From contig CAUDXH010000011.1 of NCBI GenBank assembly GCA_958453305.1, positions 1-60,534 on the forward strand: a DNA stretch of 60,534 nucleotides. The letters run 5' to 3'. Every line of letters starts with the position of its first letter. Positions within the stretch are counted from its first letter, which is position 1. The notes beneath the pieces are model-generated. The model was given only the letters and a program-made list of their open reading frames with translations. It searched no databases and was not told where the DNA came from. The stretch is from an uncultured Bacteroides sp. (GTDB lineage Bacteria; Bacteroidota; Bacteroidia; Bacteroidales; Bacteroidaceae). Made by a program: the position numbers and the translations under genes. This document shows, piece after piece, positions 25,011 through 33,360 of the stretch.

Positions 25011-25018
25011 TATTTTTG
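25011..25018 (+). promoter_or_regulatory. Promoter of the lactonase-fold lipoprotein gene
   Basis: TATTTTTG, 22 bases upstream of the ATG at 25040. It is divergent from the ssrA promoter. Confidence 0.55.
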
Positions 25019-25039
25019 GTTCATTAAACTAACTAATTT

Positions 25040-26179
25040 ATGAAGAAAATCAAATGGTATCTGGTCGGAGTGGTGACTATGCTTTCGGCTTGTATGGGAA
25101 AGAAACAAACGGCGGCTGAGCCGATGGAGATGGAAGAATCTGTTTATATGTGTGTGGGGAGTTATGCCTCTGCCGAAAATGAAGGGATTCGCTTGTTTCA
25201 GCTGAATCAGGAAACGGGTGATGCGGTGTTTCTGAATGGAATGAAGGGGATTGCTAATCCGTCTTTCCTGACTGTTGCTCCGGATGGAAAGCGTATTTAT
25301 GCCGTAGGGGAGAATGATGAAATTTCTTCGACAGCCAATGTGATATGCTTCAGTGAACCGGAGCGAAAATTAGAATGGCTGAGCAGTAGCCTTACGCATG
25401 GGGAAGCTCCTTGTAATATTGTATTGAGTCCGGATGCACATTTTGTGTTGACAGCCAATTACGGAGGCGGAAGTCTTTCTGTTATTCCTTTGATGCGTGA
25501 TGGAAAGGCAGGAAAGGCAGATACGATTCTTTTTACAGGTTGTGGTCCGGATAAAGAACGTCAGGCGCAGCCTCACTTGCACTGTGTGCAGTTCACTCCC
25601 GATGGGAAAAAGTTGTTTGCTTCAGATTTGGGAACAGACCGGATTTATGTATTTCCGGTAAAGAAAGGCGCCAAGGACTTGCTGGATAGAGAAAAGATGG
25701 TTGATATAAAGTTGCCTGACGGTTGTGGACCGCGTCATTTATGTTTTTCACAAGACGGCAAAAGAGTGTATCTCATCACCGAACTTTCGGGAGAGGTGAT
25801 CGTTTTGTTGGATAACGGAGCGGAATTTCATGAGCTGCAGCGTATTCAGTCTGACACGTTGAAGGCAAAAGGAAGCGCTGATATTCATTTGTCGCCGGAC
25901 GGACGTTTCCTTTATGCTTCCAATCGCCTGAAGGGAGATGGAATCGCTGTGTTTAAAGTGAGTGAAGAAGATGGTACACTGACGAAAGTAGGCTATCAGT
26001 CAACTGGACTTCATCCGCGTCATTTTAATCTGACCCCTAACGGAAAGTTCTTGCTGGTGGCTTGCCGGGATACGGACGAGATACAGATTTATAAAAGAGA
26101 TAAGCTGACGGGGCTGCTTGAAGATACCGGAAAGCGAATCAAGATGCCGAAGCCGGTTTGTGTGCAATTCATTCCTTGA
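25040..26179 (+). CDS. Lactonase-family (6-phosphogluconolactonase-like) beta-propeller lipoprotein
   Basis: A 379-residue protein with a lipoprotein signal: MLSAC places the lipid on Cys18, followed by MGKKQ. The mature part is a seven-bladed beta-propeller of the YbhE/Pgl type, with repeats such as NPSFLTVAPDGKRIYAVGE, GPRHLCFSQDGKRVYLITE and HPRHFNLTPNGKFLLVACRD. E. coli Pgl hydrolyses 6-phosphogluconolactone in the cytosol; a lipid-anchored relative in the envelope probably acts on another lactone, or not as an enzyme at all. The gene stands alone between its promoter and a strong terminator. Confidence 0.88.
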   Translation: MKKIKWYLVGVVTMLSACMGKKQTAAEPMEMEESVYMCVGSYASAENEGIRLFQLNQETGDAVFLNGMKGIANPSFLTVAPDGKRIYAVGENDEISSTANVICFSEPERKLEWLSSSLTHGEAPCNIVLSPDAHFVLTANYGGGSLSVIPLMRDGKAGKADTILFTGCGPDKERQAQPHLHCVQFTPDGKKLFASDLGTDRIYVFPVKKGAKDLLDREKMVDIKLPDGCGPRHLCFSQDGKRVYLITELSGEVIVLLDNGAEFHELQRIQSDTLKAKGSADIHLSPDGRFLYASNRLKGDGIAVFKVSEEDGTLTKVGYQSTGLHPRHFNLTPNGKFLLVACRDTDEIQIYKRDKLTGLLEDTGKRIKMPKPVCVQFIP

Positions 26180-26240
26180 TTGTTTAATTTTAATTGTGCT
26201 GGTTTTAGCAGGATGGTAAAGTGTATTGTCCGATAGGGAA

Positions 26241-26272
26241 AAAAAGGGCAGACCTGCGGGTCTGCCCCTTTC
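26241..26272 (+). terminator. Terminator after the lactonase-fold gene
   Basis: GGGCAGACC and GGTCTGCCC form a strong stem with an A tract before and a CTTTC tail after; it may also serve the GH92 gene on the opposite strand. Confidence 0.75.
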
Positions 26273-26316
26273 ATATAGCTTCAGTTTCAGAGAGTAAACC
26301 TGAATACCTACGCAAC

Positions 26317-28509
26317 TTATTTCATCTTATATACTAACGTTCCTCCCTTTAGGATGTCATCATGGGTGATGTAGTTCTTGGTATATGGCTTTCCATTGAG
26401 CGTAATGCTATCTATGTATTTATGCTCTTCCGACAATCCTTCGGCAAGGATGGTAAATGTTTTTCCATCAGCCAGATGTAAGGTGAATTTCGGGAACTGA
26501 GGCGCTCCGAACACATACTCTCCGCTTACCGGATTTACCGGATAGAATCCCATGGCCGAGAACATATACCATGCCGACATCTGACCGCAATCGTCGTTAC
26601 CGCATAATCCGTTCGGTTTGGGCAGATACTGTGTGTCAAAAATCTGACGTATCAGCTCCTGTGTGCGTTCGGGACGTCCGGCAAGTGTATATAAATAAGC
26701 CACGTGGTGGCTGGGTTCGTTGCCATGTGCATACTGTCCGATGAGACCGGTAACATCAGCCTGAGTGGTTTCCAGTTTAACGGTAAATACAGAATCGAGC
26801 TTCTGCAAGAAAGCTTCCTCGCCTCCGAAGAGTGCAATCAGCCCCGGTACATCGTGCTGCACATGCCATGTATATTGCCATGCATTTCCTTCAGTATAAT
26901 CACCGCCGATACTTTCAGAGTGTCCCACTTGGCTCGGATTAAACGGGCTTTTCCAAGTTCCGTCAGCTTTTTTCGGCCGCATAAATTTCGTGCTCGGATC
27001 GAAGAGATTTTTGTAATAATCAGCTCGTTTGGCAAAGTAAGCAGCTTCTTCCTCTTTTCCCATGCGTTTAGCCATATCGGCTGCCGCATAATCATCGTAC
27101 ACGCTTTCCAAAGTGGATGAAACCGATTCAGCCTCGGTCAAATCGGTGGGGAAATAGCCGTATTTGGTATAATTTTCCCAGTTCGATTTTAGAGGATGTG
27201 ATACCATTTGGGTTTGCTTGATGGCATTAAAGGCACGCTCTGCATCAAAGCCTCTGAACCCTTTGGCATAGGCTTCGGCAATGATGGGTACACTGTGGTT
27301 CGCAATCATGGTAAAGGTTTCACCTCCCCACAATCCCCAGATAGGCAGGTAGCCGATGGTTTCACACTGATCGACCAGTGAGTTTACGAATCCATCCACG
27401 CGTTCGGGTACCATCAGGGTATAGAAAGGATGAGCTGCCCGGTAGGTATCCCATGTAGAGAAAGTAGAATAGAACTTTCCTCCGGTAGCCTGAACAATTT
27501 CATCTTTCGCATTGCGGTATTTCCCGTCGATATCAGAAATCTCGTTTGGCTGGATCAGTGCATGGTAGAAGCTGGTATAGAAATTCGTCTTTTCGTCGGT
27601 TGTGCCTTCTACGTCGATGCGGCTCAGGTAACTGTTCCATTCATTTTTGGCAGCTTGTCTTACTCCTTCGAAATCCCATCCATTCAGTTCGGCGGTAAGG
27701 TTTGCTTTTGCTCCTTCCACACCGGTGGTAGATAAGGCAACTTTCATCAGTAGCTGGTCTTCCGGTTTCATGTCGAACGTAGCGATGATTCGTTTTCCTT
27801 TTTCAGTGGCTGCCATGGGCAACTCAGATGAAGCAATAACCGGACGGTTGAACTTCATGGCAAAGTAATAAACCTGGTTAACCCATACCTTGTTGATTAC
27901 ATGCCCGGTCAGGGTGCTGTCGTTTTCCCAGTTGGTTTCGCAGAAACTTACCTGTGAGTGATATTGCTCTTCTCTCCATGCCGGACCATGCTGGAGGTCG
28001 ATCAACAGAGAGGCAGAGTCGGCGTTGTGAAAGGTATAGCGGTGAAGAGCCGTATGTGTGGTGGCTGTTAGTTCAGCAGTTACATTCGGCTCATCGAGAG
28101 TGACGGTATAATATCCGGGAGTAGCTTTTTCGGTTTCTTTTGAAAAACAGCTGCGGTATCCGTCCCAGTTACGTTCCCGGTTTCCGGTTACCGGCATCAC
28201 CAGTATGTCACCCAAATCCATGCAACCGGTTCCGTTAAGGTGAGTTTGGGTAAATCCCCATATAATAGAATCCTCATAAACATATTCGGAGCAATATCTC
28301 CATCCCACCGCTCCGGTTACCGGGCTGGTTTGAATCATTCCGAAGGGGCGGCACGCTCCGGGAAACGTATGTCCGTTATCGGCTGCACCGATAAAGGGAT
28401 TTACATACTGGGTATAGTCCGTGTTCTTTTCTTCCTGTGAAGTGTTACACCCGATCAGCATACTTCCCAATGCAAATAAAGAGGTATATAAAGCAGTAAA
28501 TTTTTTCAT
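26317..28509 (-). CDS. GH92 family alpha-mannosidase, lipoprotein
   Basis: A 730-residue lipoprotein (Cys21 in LIGCNTSQEEK; the acidic residues after Cys resemble a surface-export signal). GH92 markers include YVNPFIGAADNGHTFPGACRPFGM near the start, FTQTHLNGTGC, FYTSFYHALIQPN, the Trp-rich GGDYTEGNAWQYTWHVQHD, GNEPSHHVAYLY and GNDDCGQMSAWYMFSAMGFYP. GH92 enzymes are calcium-dependent exo-alpha-mannosidases (mostly 1,2-linked) that trim host N-glycans or yeast mannan. Length is normal for the family. It lies downstream of manA on the same strand, but a terminator separates them. The linkage specificity cannot be told. Confidence 0.93.
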   Translation of the reverse strand: MKKFTALYTSLFALGSMLIGCNTSQEEKNTDYTQYVNPFIGAADNGHTFPGACRPFGMIQTSPVTGAVGWRYCSEYVYEDSIIWGFTQTHLNGTGCMDLGDILVMPVTGNRERNWDGYRSCFSKETEKATPGYYTVTLDEPNVTAELTATTHTALHRYTFHNADSASLLIDLQHGPAWREEQYHSQVSFCETNWENDSTLTGHVINKVWVNQVYYFAMKFNRPVIASSELPMAATEKGKRIIATFDMKPEDQLLMKVALSTTGVEGAKANLTAELNGWDFEGVRQAAKNEWNSYLSRIDVEGTTDEKTNFYTSFYHALIQPNEISDIDGKYRNAKDEIVQATGGKFYSTFSTWDTYRAAHPFYTLMVPERVDGFVNSLVDQCETIGYLPIWGLWGGETFTMIANHSVPIIAEAYAKGFRGFDAERAFNAIKQTQMVSHPLKSNWENYTKYGYFPTDLTEAESVSSTLESVYDDYAAADMAKRMGKEEEAAYFAKRADYYKNLFDPSTKFMRPKKADGTWKSPFNPSQVGHSESIGGDYTEGNAWQYTWHVQHDVPGLIALFGGEEAFLQKLDSVFTVKLETTQADVTGLIGQYAHGNEPSHHVAYLYTLAGRPERTQELIRQIFDTQYLPKPNGLCGNDDCGQMSAWYMFSAMGFYPVNPVSGEYVFGAPQFPKFTLHLADGKTFTILAEGLSEEHKYIDSITLNGKPYTKNYITHDDILKGGTLVYKMK

Positions 28510-28535
28510 AGATGTTTTTGAATTTGGAGTGAGAC

Positions 28536-28580
28536 AAAAAATCTCGTACAGATAAAGTGATTATCTGCGCGAGATTTTTT
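28536..28580 (-). terminator. Terminator between manA and the GH92 gene
   Basis: AAAAAATCTCG..CAGATAA and TTATCTG..CGAGATTTTTT form a long stem with a TCAC-type loop. It is symmetrical, so it could act in both directions. Confidence 0.8.
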
Positions 28581-28615
28581 CTGCTTTTTAAAGCGTATAT
28601 ATTTGGCTGAAATGC

Positions 28616-29587
28616 TTATACATAAGTTTCCAGGAATTTCACTTTACCATTAGGTAATACTTTCAGTTCTTTAGTAGTGGCAGGGAACAATACTGACTCT
28701 CCGGCTTGCATTTCTATAGTATTTCCTTCATCGTCAGTGATGGTACATGCACCTTCCATGCAGATGTAGATCACGAAAGAATCGAGTTCGCTGTAATCCA
28801 TGTTCATGTTTTCACTTAAGTCATAAACAGAAGTGCTAAAGTACGGACAGGTAACCAGTTCTACCGGTTCGTTTTCTTTCGGATCATAAGAAGTGCGATA
28901 GTCACTTTCTACGCTATAGTCGATAGCATCTTTAGAAAGTTCGGTATGCAATTCACGTGTGTTGCCGTTTTTATCTTTACGGTTGAAGTCGTAAATTCGG
29001 TAAGTAATGTTAGAAGTCTGTTGGATTTCAGCGATGAAGCAACCAGCCCCGATGCTGTGGATGCGTCCTGCCGGAAGGAAGAAGACATCCCCCGGTTTAA
29101 CCGCATAGTCAGCCAATGCATCGCAGATGGTATTATCTTCAATCATGGCAGCATATTGGTCGGGAGTGATTTGTTTGCTTAATCCAGAGCGAAGGTGAGC
29201 TTTCCCTTCTGCGTTGTCAATAACATACCACATTTCTGTTTTCCCCATAGAGTTATGACGTTTCATGGCCAGTTCATCATCGGGGTGAACTTGGATAGAA
29301 AGATCATCTTGTGCATCAATAAATTTAATGAGCAAAGGGAATTTTCCGTTGAAGCGCTTGTAGTTTTCTTCACCAACTAATGCACCTTTATATTCATTGA
29401 CCATTTGAGTCAGGTTTTTTCCTGCGTCTGTTCCATAGGCAACAACAGATTCGTCGCCCGGTACATCGGAAATTTCCCAGCTTTCGCCTACTTGTGCCTG
29501 TTGGCAGTCAAGGTGTTTGAAAGGGATGATTTTATCTCCACCCCAAATGGTTGATTTCAGAATCGGATTAAATTTTAACGGATACAT
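28616..29587 (-). CDS. manA: Mannose-6-phosphate isomerase, class I
   Basis: A 323-residue cupin-fold zinc enzyme interconverting mannose-6-phosphate and fructose-6-phosphate. Zinc ligands are visible as Gln99 and His101 in SIQVHPDD and Glu118 in GKTEMWYV, with a later His in GRIHSIGAG. Short bacterial type I form. It may feed mannose released by the neighbouring GH92 enzyme into glycolysis or provide mannose for GDP-sugars. It has its own promoter and terminator. Confidence 0.94.
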   Translation of the reverse strand: MYPLKFNPILKSTIWGGDKIIPFKHLDCQQAQVGESWEISDVPGDESVVAYGTDAGKNLTQMVNEYKGALVGEENYKRFNGKFPLLIKFIDAQDDLSIQVHPDDELAMKRHNSMGKTEMWYVIDNAEGKAHLRSGLSKQITPDQYAAMIEDNTICDALADYAVKPGDVFFLPAGRIHSIGAGCFIAEIQQTSNITYRIYDFNRKDKNGNTRELHTELSKDAIDYSVESDYRTSYDPKENEPVELVTCPYFSTSVYDLSENMNMDYSELDSFVIYICMEGACTITDDEGNTIEMQAGESVLFPATTKELKVLPNGKVKFLETYV

Positions 29588-29619
29588 AATGTTTATAGTT
29601 TTTGGGTTAGAATTTACTG

Positions 29620-29627
29620 CAAAAATA
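29620..29627 (-). promoter_or_regulatory. Promoter of manA
   Basis: TATTTTTG on the minus strand, 33 bases upstream of the manA ATG. Confidence 0.6.
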
Positions 29628-29764
29628 CGAAATTAATTTCGTTGCATGGTAAGATGGGATTTAATTTTCACTTGAAATCTCAGTAGAACTTCTTCTGGAA
29701 AAGAGCAAGGAGAAATTTGAGTTTTTTAAGTGCTTATTGATGTGCTGGTTTCAAAACAATGATG

Positions 29765-29772
29765 TATCTTTG
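29765..29772 (+). promoter_or_regulatory. Promoter of the lipoprotein-DUF5723 operon
   Basis: TATCTTTG, giving a leader of roughly 85 A+T-rich bases before the ATG at 29866. Confidence 0.55.
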
Positions 29773-29865
29773 CAAGTCAAAAGAAAGATAAAAAAAGAAA
29801 AAGTGAACATAATAAGATACGAACAAACATACCATATATATTTTTAATTTATATTTTATTTTTAA

Positions 29866-31629
29866 ATGATAGACTTTAGAAAAAAATGGCGAGGTGTCGC
29901 TTTTCTTGCACTGTTCTTGGGATTAGAATCGTGCGTTGACAGCAAATACGATTTAGACAAAGACATTGACTGGACTATTAATGTAGGTGGTGATTATTTG
30001 ACGGTTCCGGTGGGAACTACGGATACAATCTTTCTGAGTAAGATAATCGACTTGGAAGAGGATGGTATGCTGGGAGTTGATGGTAATCATGAGTATCATC
30101 TGACTAAAAAAGATGTGATTGAAGTAGAACCGACTTCGGTAAGTAAAATTCAAATAGAGCAGGTCAATACTGAAATGTCTCCGGTCGTTGTGGTAGGCAA
30201 TGAGGGGAATGGTGGCTTTTCTTTTTTCTCAGGAAAGGATGTTTCTGCAGAAGTAAGTACTTCCGGTACCTTGGAAACAAATGTAATGGGGATTGATGAG
30301 GCGTTGAAGGAACTGGGAAAAATAACAGCTTCTGAACCTTCACTGCTGACTCTTACATTTGAATTTAAGAAAAGTGGAGAACTTGAATATGATAATGTGC
30401 TTGCTGAAGGACTGACTTTTGTATTTCCAGATTTTATACAGTTTGAACCCGGACAGGAATTGTTAAGAGGTAATTCTTTGGTATTACCCGAGGGTTATGT
30501 ATTGTCTTCAAATGGAAGCTCAAACTGTGTAGAGCTGAAAGTGGCTGGTTATAAATTTAATGACAAGGCAGGTACGGCTGAAGCAATGAAACCGGTAAAT
30601 GGAGAATTGTTAATCAAAGGTATGATACAAGCCGAAGGACAGGTGCGTACTACTGGGGTAGTAAGCGGAGGAGTGTTAAGTATGACACCTAAAGCTGTGC
30701 TGGCTCCGATGGAAATCACTCGGGTTGTGGGAGTGATTCAGCCTGAAATTACAGTAAATGAAACTCAAATAGCTTTGACTGGACTTCCGGATTTCTTGAA
30801 GGATGAAAATACTCGTTTGGATATTGCAAATCCGGTCTTCTTGTTTAAGGCGGAAAATAGCTTGAACACAGAAATCGTGCTGGATGCTGTGCTGACTCCA
30901 GAGAGAAATGGAAAAAATCTTTCAGCAAATCAGGTTGTAGTAAACGGGCTGAAATTGGCTCCGGCTGCTGAGGGAGAAACATTAATAGCCCTTTCACGTA
31001 CCGGAGTCAGTGGAGTATCCGGAGCAAACGATACGCAAGTGGAGGATATAAATAAACTGATAGAGATTATTCCGGACTTCATTCATGTGGAGCTGAAACC
31101 TCGCGTGGAGAATAATCAGTTTTATGAAGCTGAACTCGGAATAAGCTATGAATTGCCTTCCAGCTACGATGTGAATGTCCCGCTTTGCTTTGAACGTAAT
31201 TTGAATATCGCATACAAAGATTCAATCACAGAATTAAATAAAGACTTGGCTGATCTTGACAAGGTAGATTTCCGCGTTGCAAACTTCATTTTTACGGCAG
31301 TTAATACGGTGCCTTTGCAGTTGGAGGCTAAGCCGGAAAATGTGGTAATAAAAGATAGAGACGGAAAGATTATTGAAAATATCAAAGTGGAAAGTGACGG
31401 CCGCCATATCGCAGAAAGTAAAGATGGAAATGAAAAGGTGGACAGCGAGTTTACATTGAAACTGACTTCCAAGGAGCCGAATGTTCTTTCTAGAGTTGAC
31501 TGCATTACCTTTAAAGTGACAGCGGTGCCCGGACAGGCTACGAATGTTCCATTGAAGGATGTGCAATGGTTGAAGATGACAAAAATCAGATTGAATGTAC
31601 CGGGAGGTGTTAAAGTGGATTTGAATTAA
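29866..31629 (+). CDS. Large lipoprotein of unknown function
   Basis: A 587-residue protein whose signal ends at a lipobox (LGLESC, lipid on Cys23), followed by VDSKYDLDKDIDW. I do not recognise a named domain. The sequence is rich in beta-strand patterns and Val/Glu/Asn, with several similar strand-turn segments, suggesting stacked Ig-like or beta-sandwich domains on the cell envelope. It lies 22 bases upstream of a DUF5723 outer-membrane barrel gene and is surely co-transcribed with it, so the two may form one envelope assembly. Confidence 0.75.
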   Translation: MIDFRKKWRGVAFLALFLGLESCVDSKYDLDKDIDWTINVGGDYLTVPVGTTDTIFLSKIIDLEEDGMLGVDGNHEYHLTKKDVIEVEPTSVSKIQIEQVNTEMSPVVVVGNEGNGGFSFFSGKDVSAEVSTSGTLETNVMGIDEALKELGKITASEPSLLTLTFEFKKSGELEYDNVLAEGLTFVFPDFIQFEPGQELLRGNSLVLPEGYVLSSNGSSNCVELKVAGYKFNDKAGTAEAMKPVNGELLIKGMIQAEGQVRTTGVVSGGVLSMTPKAVLAPMEITRVVGVIQPEITVNETQIALTGLPDFLKDENTRLDIANPVFLFKAENSLNTEIVLDAVLTPERNGKNLSANQVVVNGLKLAPAAEGETLIALSRTGVSGVSGANDTQVEDINKLIEIIPDFIHVELKPRVENNQFYEAELGISYELPSSYDVNVPLCFERNLNIAYKDSITELNKDLADLDKVDFRVANFIFTAVNTVPLQLEAKPENVVIKDRDGKIIENIKVESDGRHIAESKDGNEKVDSEFTLKLTSKEPNVLSRVDCITFKVTAVPGQATNVPLKDVQWLKMTKIRLNVPGGVKVDLN

Positions 31630-31651
31630 CAGACAAATACAAAGAAAACAG

Positions 31652-33184
31652 ATGAAAAAATATATCTTGATTAGTATGACGGCCGCTTCGGTGATGATGG
31701 CATTCACAGAACAGGCGGCAGCACAGGCACAGCAGAATCGCTCGTCTTATTTTTTGGAAGGAACGACTTATCGACATGAGTTAAACCCAAGCTTTATGGG
31801 AGAACGCGGCTACGTAAGTATGCCGGCACTGGGTAACTTTTCATTAGGAGTGCAGAGTACTGCCGGTGTGGGCGATTTCTTGTTTGTAAAATCGAATGGT
31901 GATTTGATGACCTTTATGCATGAAGAGGTAGGACGCAAGGAGTTTGAAAAGGGATTGCCGAAACGGGTGAAGTTGGGGATGAACTTAAATGAGACGCTTC
32001 TTTCTACCGGATTTTATGCGTGGGGAGGATTTAATACACTGGGTATTTCTGTTAAAAGTACGACTAATTTATCAATTCCTGATGAGATGTTTAAATTCAT
32101 GAAGAATGGAGTTGATGCGCCTGAAGGAAGTCATTATAAGGTAAAGGGAATTCATGCTTTATCGACTAACTATGCAGAGATAGCTTTGGGACATGCCCGT
32201 CAGCTTGATGAACACTGGACTGTGGGTGCTAAGGCAAAATTATTGGTAGGGCTCGCTAAGGCTACGGTGAAAATTGATGAGCTTGATATCGTGGCAACTC
32301 CAGATAATTGGTTGATTACACCAAGTGGGGCTGAAGCTTATCTTTCTGCCAAAGGATTAATTGCACCTACCAAAGGAGAAACAGGCAACTATGATGAAAG
32401 TGACTATGAATTAGATGCGGCTGGAAATCGTACGGAGCAGTTGAAACCGGGAGCAGAAAACTTGCTTTCATATGATGATTTTGATTATGAAACGGGTGAT
32501 ATGGGGCCTGCTGGCTTTGGTATGGCCTTTGATTTCGGAGCAACCTATCGGTTGAACGATGAATGGACTTTCTCGGCTGCTGTTCTTGATTTGGGTTTTC
32601 TTCGCTGGAAGCATACTGTGAAGGCGGTTATGGAGAATAAGTTTGAGTTTGACGGTTTTACGGAAATCCCTATCAATTCAGATTTGGGAGATAACGATCC
32701 GAATTCAATCGATAATCAGGCCGACCGAATTGGAGATGACTTGGAAGAAATGTATAAGTTTGCCAAAGTGGGCGAAGGTATGAAGCGTTCTACTGCTTTA
32801 GCTGCTACTTTGAACTTAGCTGCAGAGTATACACTTCCGGCTTATAACCGCTTGAAATTTGGCTTTCTGTCTTCCTCACGTTTTCAGGGACGTCACTCTT
32901 GGAGTGAGGCACGTGTTTCAGCCAATGTATCTCCTTTGAATTGGTTTGAGGCATCGGTTAACTATGCCTTGTCTAATTTTGGTTCTACCGGTGGCTTGAT
33001 GTTGAACTTTCATCCTTGTGGGTTCAACTTCTTTCTTGCAGCCGATTTGCCGATAGGAAAATACTCTCCTAAATATTATGCTCCTATTAACCGGGCAGCG
33101 GTAAATGTAAACTTAGGTATTAATTTTACATTTGGAGCTAAGCATAAAAAGAAATCGAGTGATGTAAGTTCTCAATCTATCTGA
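31652..33184 (+). CDS. DUF5723 family outer-membrane barrel protein
   Basis: A 510-residue protein with a signal peptide (residues 1-25) and a likely outer-membrane beta-barrel: LNPSFMGERGYVSMPALGNFSLGVQS near the start is typical of DUF5723 proteins, and alternating aromatic strands continue to NVNLGINFTFGAKHKKKS near the C-terminus. The C-terminal tail is Ser-rich instead of ending in the usual aromatic residue. It is the second gene of the operon with the lipoprotein at 29866. Its function is not established. Confidence 0.78.
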   Translation: MKKYILISMTAASVMMAFTEQAAAQAQQNRSSYFLEGTTYRHELNPSFMGERGYVSMPALGNFSLGVQSTAGVGDFLFVKSNGDLMTFMHEEVGRKEFEKGLPKRVKLGMNLNETLLSTGFYAWGGFNTLGISVKSTTNLSIPDEMFKFMKNGVDAPEGSHYKVKGIHALSTNYAEIALGHARQLDEHWTVGAKAKLLVGLAKATVKIDELDIVATPDNWLITPSGAEAYLSAKGLIAPTKGETGNYDESDYELDAAGNRTEQLKPGAENLLSYDDFDYETGDMGPAGFGMAFDFGATYRLNDEWTFSAAVLDLGFLRWKHTVKAVMENKFEFDGFTEIPINSDLGDNDPNSIDNQADRIGDDLEEMYKFAKVGEGMKRSTALAATLNLAAEYTLPAYNRLKFGFLSSSRFQGRHSWSEARVSANVSPLNWFEASVNYALSNFGSTGGLMLNFHPCGFNFFLAADLPIGKYSPKYYAPINRAAVNVNLGINFTFGAKHKKKSSDVSSQSI

Positions 33185-33230
33185 TGCTTGAATCGTCTGT
33201 GGTGGATTTGTTTAACTGAAGATTCTATAT

Positions 33231-33297
33231 AAAAATAAAATCCCTGTCCGCTGTTGCAATGGATGTGACATTGTAGGTGGACGGGGATTTTATTTTT
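33231..33297. terminator. Strong terminator between the DUF5723 and GH84 genes
   Basis: AAAATAAAATCCCTGTCC pairs with GGACGGGGATTTTATTTTT; A/T tracts on both sides make it bidirectional for the converging genes. Confidence 0.85.
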
Positions 33298-33360
33298 ATT
33301 CCAAGTTGTTGGAGAAGGTAAAACCCGGAAGAATCTCCGGGCTTTGATAGGTTATTCTTT

